Source: Candidatus Binatus soli | GTDB taxonomy: Bacteria; Desulfobacterota; Binatia; Binatales; Binataceae | Assembly: GCA_002479255.1 (NCBI GenBank) | Contig: DLMJ01000046.1 | Coordinates: forward strand, 75,163 to 139,162 | DNA: 64,000 nucleotides | Direction: 5' to 3' | In this document: positions 59,080-64,000 of the stretch, piece after piece | How positions within the stretch are numbered: the stretch's first letter is position 1 | Layout: the number at the start of each line of letters is the position of its first letter | Notes under the pieces: model-generated | Database searches by the model: none | Told to the model about the DNA's origin: nothing | Seen by the model: only the letters and a program-made list of their open reading frames with translations | Made by a program: the position numbers and the translations under genes

Positions 59080-59233
59080 GCGATCTGGGTTAGCGCATGC
59101 CCGACGCGGCTTCAATTGGCCATCACCTCTTTCTGGCAGAACGGTTCTCCGGCGCGACATCGGAGCGCCTCAGGCCACTGAAAAAAGAGTTGCGGGCGCG
59201 TGCGGCGTCTGGCAACAGTCGGTAACCTGATTC

Positions 59234-59839
59234 GTGAAGCGTGCGCGCAAATCCTCGATGGGCAATTCAACCAAAGTGATTCTTGCCTCGGCGTCGCCGC
59301 GCCGCCGTCAACTGTTGGGGGCAGCGGGAATTGAGTTCGAGGCGATCGAAAGCTTCGTGCCGGAGCGGCACGTCGCGGGCGAGTCGGCGCGCGACTACGC
59401 ACTCAGGATGGCGCGGGGAAAGGCCGGCGCGGTTTCAGCGCGATTCCCGGCAGCGATTGTGATTGGCGCCGACACCATCGTGGTGTGCGAGACTCGAATT
59501 CTGGAAAAGCCTGCCAATGAGGACGATGCGCGCCGGATGCTCGAGATGCTCTCCGGACGCACCCACACGGTCGTGACCGCGTTTGCATTGGCGCGGGGCG
59601 GAAAGATCCTGGAGAGTTCGCCGGTCGAGAGCCAGGTCACTTTTCGCAGGCTGGCCGAGGCCGAAATCGACGATTACATCGCTACCGAAGAACCGTTCGA
59701 CAAGGCCGGGGCTTACGGGATTCAAGGCGTTGGCGGAGGATTTATTTCCCACGTCGAAGGATCGCGCGACAACGTGATGGGCCTGCCGACAGAGCGCGTC
59801 GTCGCGGCGCTCGCGCGATGGGGCGTGAAGCCTGCTTAG
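59234..59839 (+). CDS. maf: Maf-like nucleotide pyrophosphatase
   Basis: The protein contains LASASPRRRQLLGAAGIEFEAI, GADTIVVCETRILEKPANEDDA, MLSGRTHTVVTA and the closing GIQGVGGGFISHVEGSRDNVMGLP, all Maf/HAM1-like hallmarks. Residue choice fits the dTTP/UTP pyrophosphatase (YhdE) subgroup that removes non-canonical nucleotides and influences septation. GTG 59234 gives 201 residues; ATG 59258 gives 193 and is close to usual length, so the start is uncertain. The yggS-like gene follows at 59854. Confidence 0.93.
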   Translation: MKRARKSSMGNSTKVILASASPRRRQLLGAAGIEFEAIESFVPERHVAGESARDYALRMARGKAGAVSARFPAAIVIGADTIVVCETRILEKPANEDDARRMLEMLSGRTHTVVTAFALARGGKILESSPVESQVTFRRLAEAEIDDYIATEEPFDKAGAYGIQGVGGGFISHVEGSRDNVMGLPTERVVAALARWGVKPA

Positions 59840-59853
59840 CCAAGGTCGTGGAA

Positions 59854-60543
59854 ATGTCGATTGGAAATGAAATTGAACGGCGGCTGGAGACCGTGCGAGC
59901 GCGGATCGCCGTGGCTGCCCGCCGCGCCGGCCGCAATCCCGCCTCGATTCGTCTCGTGCTCGCGAGCAAGACGCAGCCAAGCGAGGCGATTCGCGCCGCA
60001 TCGCGGGCAGGCGCGCGCGATTTCGGTGAGAACTACGTCCAGGAGGCGATTGCGAAGCGCGCCGAGCTGGCGGACTTGACGGAAATTCGATGGCATCTGA
60101 TCGGCCATCTCCAAACCAACAAGGCAAAGGCGGCCGCAAGCGCATTCTCGCTCATTCACAGCGTCGATTCTGTCCGCCTGGCCGAGGCGCTGGGCCGGGC
60201 GCAACCGTCGCCGCGCGTCCACGCACTCATCGAAGTGAATCTCGGCGCCGAGGCGAGCAAGAGTGGAGTCGCTCCGGACAGAGTCGCCACCCTCCTGGAC
60301 GCGGCTCGCGGCAAAATCGAAATCGAGGGCCTGATGACGATTCCGCCGCCCGCCGCGATCGCCGAGACGACGCGTCCCTACTTCGCGCGCCTGCGCGAGA
60401 TGCGCGATCGCCTTGCAGTGCAATCGGGGCTTGCGCTAAGCGAACTCTCGATGGGGATGACCGACGACTTCGAAATCGCCATCGAGGAAGGCTCGACGAT
60501 CGTGCGGATCGGACGCGCGGTATTCGGCGGACGCACAGCGTGA
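59854..60543 (+). CDS. YggS/PLPBP-family pyridoxal-phosphate homeostasis protein
   Basis: ATG 59854 gives 229 residues. LVLASKTQPSEAIRAA carries the PLP-binding Lys, followed by GARDFGENYVQEA, EIRWHLIGHLQTNKAK, HSVDSVRLAEAL, and SELSMGMTDDFEIAIEEGSTIVRIGRAVFG. The family has a TIM-barrel resembling alanine racemase and keeps free PLP and amino-acid pools balanced. yggS, proC and yggT next to each other is a deeply conserved order and is present here. Confidence 0.95.
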   Translation: MSIGNEIERRLETVRARIAVAARRAGRNPASIRLVLASKTQPSEAIRAASRAGARDFGENYVQEAIAKRAELADLTEIRWHLIGHLQTNKAKAAASAFSLIHSVDSVRLAEALGRAQPSPRVHALIEVNLGAEASKSGVAPDRVATLLDAARGKIEIEGLMTIPPPAAIAETTRPYFARLREMRDRLAVQSGLALSELSMGMTDDFEIAIEEGSTIVRIGRAVFGGRTA

Positions 60544-60555
60544 AAACGTGAAACA

Positions 60556-61395
60556 ATGAAAAAACTCGGATTCATCGGCGGCGGTAACATGGCCGAGGCG
60601 CTCGCGCACGGCCTGATCCAGCACAAGGTATTCAAGCCGGCCGAAATTATTGTGTCCGACGTTGCGCCGGAGCGCCGGCGCAAACTCGCCCGCGCGCTCA
60701 AGATCGCGACGACGGACGACAATGCCGAGGTCGTGCGCGAGGCCGGGGCCGTCCTGCTCGCCGTCAAGCCGCAGACGATCGATGCGGTGATGGCGGAAAT
60801 CGCGGCAGAACTGGCGAAAGCGGGCGGAAAAGCGGCCGGCAAAGGCAAGCTGTTCATTTCGATTGCCGCCGGTGTGACGATTGCGCGGCTGACCCGCGGG
60901 CTGGGTAAGCGCGCGCGAGTGATCCGCGTGATGCCGAACGCGCCCGCGATGGTGGGCCATGGGATGGCGGCGATGGTGCGTGCGCGCGGAGCGTCGGCGG
61001 GAGATGAGGCGTTCGCGCTGCGCATCTTCAGGGCGGTAGGCGACGCCGTCGCGCTCAAGGACGAAAATCTCCTGGACGTGGTCACTGCCCTCTCGGGCAG
61101 CGGCCCCGCTTACGTTTACCTGTTCGCCAAAGCGATGGCGGATGCTGCGGTGAGCGAGGGACTCCCGCGCGAACTGGCAATCCGGATGGCGCTGAAGACG
61201 ATTCGTGGCGCCGAACACCTGATGCGCGAGTCCAAGCGCGAGGTCTCCGACTTGATTGCGGCGGTCGCTTCGCCGGGCGGCACAACCGAGGCCGCGCTGC
61301 GCCGATTCGCCGAGCATGGCTTTTCTGATATCGTGGCCGCCGCATTGCACGCCGCCAGCGATCGCTCACGCGAACTTGGCCGCGGGATCAACTAG
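60556..61395 (+). CDS. proC: Pyrroline-5-carboxylate reductase
   Basis: The 279-residue enzyme has the NADPH loop KKLGFIGGGNMAEALAHG, AVKPQTIDAVM, RVMPNAPAMVGHGM, and the SGSGPAYVYLFAKAMADAA helix, then SPGGTTEAALRRF. It performs the last step of proline synthesis. It sits 12 bases after yggS and 15 before yggT in a same-strand run. A short A/G-rich string with two GTGAAA copies precedes its ATG. Confidence 0.96.
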   Translation: MKKLGFIGGGNMAEALAHGLIQHKVFKPAEIIVSDVAPERRRKLARALKIATTDDNAEVVREAGAVLLAVKPQTIDAVMAEIAAELAKAGGKAAGKGKLFISIAAGVTIARLTRGLGKRARVIRVMPNAPAMVGHGMAAMVRARGASAGDEAFALRIFRAVGDAVALKDENLLDVVTALSGSGPAYVYLFAKAMADAAVSEGLPRELAIRMALKTIRGAEHLMRESKREVSDLIAAVASPGGTTEAALRRFAEHGFSDIVAAALHAASDRSRELGRGIN

Positions 61396-61410
61396 CGGGA
61401 GCGCCATCGC

Positions 61411-61713
61411 GTGTACGCCTGGACCAACCTGATTATCTTCATCGCGCAGACCCTCGACGGTTTGCTGACGCTCTATTTGTATGTCGTGATCATTTCCGCG
61501 TTGATGACGTGGATCGAGCCGAATCCGTACAATCCGATCGTCCGCTTCATCTATTCGATCACGGAGCCGGTCTTCGAATGGTTCCGCGAACATATCCCGG
61601 TGGTGTTCGGCGGAATCGATTTTTCACCGCTGATCGTGATTATTGTCATCCAGCTCATCCAGCGCGTCGTCATTCCGAGCGTGGTGCACGCGCTGATTCC
61701 CGCATCCGTGTGA
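61411..61713 (+). CDS. YggT-family membrane protein
   Basis: The 100-residue protein has two hydrophobic helices (LIIFIAQTLDGLLTLYLYVVIISALMTW in part; PLIVIIVIQLIQRVVIPSV) joined by the conserved loop IEPNPYNPIVRFIYSITEPVFEWFR. YggT proteins are linked to osmotic shock tolerance and to cell division/thylakoid factor CCB3. GTG 61411 is the start. Its stop overlaps the GTG of the next gene (GTGA). Confidence 0.93.
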   Translation: MYAWTNLIIFIAQTLDGLLTLYLYVVIISALMTWIEPNPYNPIVRFIYSITEPVFEWFREHIPVVFGGIDFSPLIVIIVIQLIQRVVIPSVVHALIPASV

Positions 61714-62045
61714 ATCCGGGCGGCAATCCACCGGCGGGATACACGCCCTGGATGCGAGTGGCCGACGGCGAGGTAACGATCGAGGTAACGGCTCGGCCGG
61801 GCGCCTCGCGCCGAGGCGTCATCGGCACGAGTGGAGAGCGCCTCGTCGTCGGCGTCCATTCAGGGCCACAAAAAGGCAAAGCGAACGACGAACTGATCGA
61901 GTATCTCGCCGGTGAGCTGCGCGTCCCGCGATCGGCGCTGCTGATCGTTCGTGGGGCAACCTCGCGTCGCAAGACGATCCGAATCGTCACGCATGAGCCG
62001 GACAAGGCGGCCTCACGACTGCGGGATATTGGCAGACCAAAGTAA
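61710..62045 (+). CDS. DUF167 (YggU) family protein
   Basis: GTG 61710 overlaps the yggT stop and gives 111 residues; ATG 61752 is an alternative. The body VTIEVTARPGASRRGVIG, GVHSGPQKGKANDELIEYLA and LIVRGATSRRKTIRI is the small alpha/beta DUF167 fold. Its role is unknown; it is conserved in the yggS-yggT neighbourhood, and translational overlap supports joint expression. Confidence 0.9.
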   Translation: MNPGGNPPAGYTPWMRVADGEVTIEVTARPGASRRGVIGTSGERLVVGVHSGPQKGKANDELIEYLAGELRVPRSALLIVRGATSRRKTIRIVTHEPDKAASRLRDIGRPK

Positions 62046-62096
62046 CGTCTGCCGGCGAGACCGAGGCGAATCGAAGGCGAACAGTCGGCGTTTCGG

Positions 62097-62125
62097 TTGA
62101 CTGCGTTGCTTTTCGTGGTTATTTA
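62097..62125 (+). promoter_or_regulatory. Possible promoter of the FmdB-like gene
   Basis: TTGACT (62097-62102) and TATTTA (62120-62125) are separated by 17 bases, 45 bases before the start codon. The -35 box is good, the -10 box poor (TAT conserved only). Confidence 0.4.
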
Positions 62126-62169
62126 GGGGGGGTAGGGAGAGGTTTTCGATTAGCAGTCTGGGTTTTGCG

Positions 62170-62562
62170 ATGCCAATTTACGAATACAAGTGCAACAAAT
62201 GCGGCGTGTTCGAGGCGATGCAGGGGATTAAGGAATCCCCGCTCAAGAAATGTCCTACCTGCAACAGCAAGGTCGAGCGGCAGATGTCGCGCGGCTCGTT
62301 CATCCTGAAGGGCAGCGGATGGTACGCGAGCGACTACGCCAAGAAGAGCACCCCGAGCAGCGCGGACTCGGATTCAACGGCGCCGCCGGCCACGCCCGCG
62401 ACCAACGGTAGTACGGCATCGTCGAGCGATTCGTCGGCGAAGGCGGCTGGCGAGTCGAAGCCGGCGTCGGAATCCAAATCGGCGTCATCGGAATCCAAAA
62501 AAACGTCCTCGGAGTCCAAATCGTCGTCTGAAAAGTCTGCGTCGGCCAAAGCCGCCGACTAA
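62170..62562 (+). CDS. FmdB-family zinc-ribbon protein with Ser-rich tail
   Basis: The 130-residue protein starts MPIYEYKCNKCGVFEAMQGI, continues with KKCPTCNSKVERQMSRGSF and ILKGSGWYASDYAKK, the complete FmdB regulatory-protein domain with two CxxC pairs. The last 70 residues are a low-complexity tail of Ser, Lys, Glu and Ala with repeated SESK units. Family members are predicted regulators of formamidase or amide operons, yet most have no known role. Tails of this sort are common in FmdB proteins of deltaproteobacteria-like phyla. Confidence 0.88.
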   Translation: MPIYEYKCNKCGVFEAMQGIKESPLKKCPTCNSKVERQMSRGSFILKGSGWYASDYAKKSTPSSADSDSTAPPATPATNGSTASSSDSSAKAAGESKPASESKSASSESKKTSSESKSSSEKSASAKAAD

Positions 62563-62677
62563 TCCTCTTAGAGAAACACGCTCGACGCGCCCGAGAATAA
62601 TTTGGCAATGAGACGCGCGGCGCAAGTGAGCGAGAGTGCGCATCAGCTTCAGCAAGACCAAGGAAAAGCTCCGACCG

Positions 62678-62707
62678 CTTGCACATGGAGGCCGTCGGGT
62701 CTATAGC
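62678..62707 (+). repeat. 30-nt dispersed repeat, copy B
   Basis: Matches 759-788 at 28 of 30 positions (core 62691-62707) and is likewise followed by TTCCGGCTT about 40 bases on. It lies in the 216-base gap between the FmdB-like gene and the NHL-repeat gene, which holds no other recognised element. Confidence 0.6.
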
Positions 62708-62778
62708 AAAGCTGGAATCGGAGACTCAAAACGGAAATTCCGGCTTAATTGCCAGTTACAACTCGGAACGACCGAGTG

Positions 62779-64000
62779 ATGAAGTTCCAAGTTGTGCGCG
62801 CCACGGGATGGCATTGGCGGCCGTTGGGGATTGCGGCCGGGATGATTGCCGTCGCGCTGTATGCGGCTATCGTGGTCGCGAGCGGCACCACTGCCGACGG
62901 TGTGCTGGGGCACAGCTCGATTTCACCCATTCGACGCCCAACCTGGTGGACGCTAAAGGGCTGTCTAGTCCTGATGCGGTGGCGATCGACGCCAGCGCCA
63001 CGCCAAATCGAGTTTACGTGGCGGATGAAAACAACAACCGGGTGCTGGGCTGGACAGACGCGGACTCGTTCACCAACGGCGCTCCTGCCGACCTGGTGAT
63101 CGGGCAGCCCGATTTTATCTCCTCTAATTGCAACGCCACCGGCGCCGGCAGCCTTTGCAAACCAAATGGAGTCGCGGTGGATGGCGCGGGCAACCTTTAT
63201 GTGGCGGATGGAACCAACAGCCGGGTGCTGGAGTACAACGCCCCGCTGAGCACCGGTGCCGCTGCCAATATGGTCTTTGGCCAGGGCGGAAGCTTCACGT
63301 CGAACGCGTGCAATTTCGACGGCGGCGACATTCTCCCCGCTCTCAGGTCGCCCTCCGCCAATGACCTCTGCTCTCCATCTGGAGTCGCAGTGGACGGCGC
63401 GGGCAACCTCTACGTGGCGGATGGAAGCAACAACCACCGGGTGTTGGAGTACAACACTCCGCTCAATGCGGGCAGTGGCGAAATCGGCGCTGGCGACACC
63501 ACGGCAGATACGGTCTTTGGCCAAGGCGGGAACTTTACGTCGAGAAAATGCAATGACGGCGGGATCAGCGCCAGCAGCCTGTGCGTTCCAACCGGCGTCG
63601 CGGTGGACGCGTCGGGCAACGTCTACGTAGCCGATAGCGTCAACGACCGGGTGCTGGAGTACAACACTCCGCTTAGCACCGGCACCATCGGCGACAGGGT
63701 CTTTGGCACGTGCGCCAGTTTCACGTCGTTTGCATGCACTGGGATCAGCGCCAACAGCCTGAGCGACCCGAAAGGAGTCGCAGTGGACGAGTCCGGTAAC
63801 CTCTACGTGGCTGATTTCGGTAACAGCCGGGTGCTGAAGTACAACCAGCCGCTGCTGGCGGTTACCGCAACCCCAACAGCAACGCCGGCCGGCACTCCAA
63901 CGGCGACGGCAACCGCGACCGCGACCGCCACGCCAACGGCGATTGCAACGAGTACCGGCGGCACGCCGACAGCCACTCCGACGCCAACGTCGACCAAGAC
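62779..64000 (+). CDS. Exported NHL-repeat beta-propeller protein, frameshifted and cut by the window end
   Basis: ATG 62779 starts a signal peptide (GIAAGMIAVALYAAIVVAS) followed by ADGVLGH. At 62911-62914 the sequence CACA appears where a single CA would give GQLDFTHSTPNLVDAKG and continue into the other frame; so two extra bases shift the frame. From 62913 an open frame runs to 64000 with at least five NHL units of the type GVAVDGAGNLYVADGTNSRVLEYN, then a Thr/Pro/Ala tail (TATPTATPAGTPTATATATA) that leaves the window. The first frame alone stops at 63099. NHL propellers bind proteins, RNA or carbohydrates. Whether the gene is a pseudogene or the shift is a sequencing error cannot be told. 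Confidence 0.75.

Noticed and set aside
60540..60565. Second parS-like site before proC (ACGTGAAAC)
   Set aside because: Only a half-site; the sequence before it is GTGAAA, not the inverted arm, so no palindrome forms.
62749..63099. Separate 116-codon gene ending at 63099
   Set aside because: Its first third is the NHL protein signal peptide and the rest is an out-of-frame reading of NHL repeats.
1..64000. CRISPR array
   Set aside because: No regularly spaced 24-37-nt repeats with unique spacers were seen; all repeats found are dispersed, tandem without spacers, or coding.

Overview
The window is high-GC bacterial chromosome from a Gram-negative organism: LPS-inner-core and Kdo genes (hldE, kdsA, kdsB), LPS export genes (lptA, lptC), murJ, an outer-membrane-type lipoprotein transglycosylase and NADH dehydrogenase genes are all present. 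Short-chain dehydrogenases, CaiB/BaiF CoA-transferases, a glutaryl-CoA-type dehydrogenase, an HpaB/AbfD-family oxygenase, a DUF1329 protein, NHL-repeat proteins with Thr/Pro/Ala tails and a class I lysyl-tRNA synthetase together suggest an uncultivated deltaproteobacteria-like lineage such as Candidatus Binatota. That placement is inference from gene content only. No rRNA, tRNA or CRISPR array was recognised.

Layout. 0-3 kb: a gene tail, a tiny basic ORF, a repeat-rich intergenic stretch with a parS-like palindrome, then a complete retron: promoter, predicted msr-msd RNA, nucleoside-deoxyribosyltransferase-like effector and reverse transcriptase. 3.2-7.4 kb: periplasmic methyltransferase-like protein, rpoZ, an RpoH-type sigma factor with a long acidic N-terminus, a MoaB/CinA-domain protein, an exported glycine-rich protein and an ArsC-like protein. 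7.5-13.3 kb: catabolic block (LysR regulator, glutaryl-CoA dehydrogenase, two SDRs, HpaB-family protein). 13.3-21 kb: housekeeping (hldE, murJ, hemW, class I lysS, zinc-ribbon protein, DHH phosphoesterase). 21-23.1 kb: small accessory patch (HNH nuclease-like protein, membrane protein with a Mu-F-like tail, hicB remnant, intergenic repeats). 23.2-29.8 kb: DHA2 transporter, HPr, metK-ahcY, a lone HigA, a TVP38 protein and an SDR.

29.8-38.5 kb is one long minus-strand array read kdsB-pyrG-kdsA-lptC-lptA-rpoN-hpf-ptsN-rapZ. It joins Kdo and CTP supply, LPS export, sigma-54 and nitrogen-PTS signalling, but lacks lptB and kdsC/kdsD at the positions where these often sit. 39-44.3 kb: D,D-carboxypeptidase coupled to a tiny basic ORF, TPR protein, Ala-rich exported peptide, glycosyltransferase, flavin reductase, L,D-transpeptidase. 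44.3-46.4 kb: nuoA-nuoC-nuoD without nuoB. 46.6-53.6 kb: DUF1329 protein with a strong terminator, amgK-murU-like peptidoglycan recycling pair, two GT-C-type membrane proteins. 53.7-59.1 kb: two CoA-transferases, HAD phosphatase, lytic transglycosylase. 59.2-62.6 kb: maf-yggS-proC-yggT-DUF167 and an FmdB zinc ribbon. The window ends inside an NHL-repeat gene carrying an apparent 2-nt frameshift.

The most notable item is the retron with its legible non-coding RNA. Secondary items are the parS-like site, a modular dispersed repeat family, the HNH/Mu-F-like patch, a RapZ with an altered Walker A, LptA with a very long Ala/Pro linker, and 8-nt A-rich tandem repeats just upstream of start codons.
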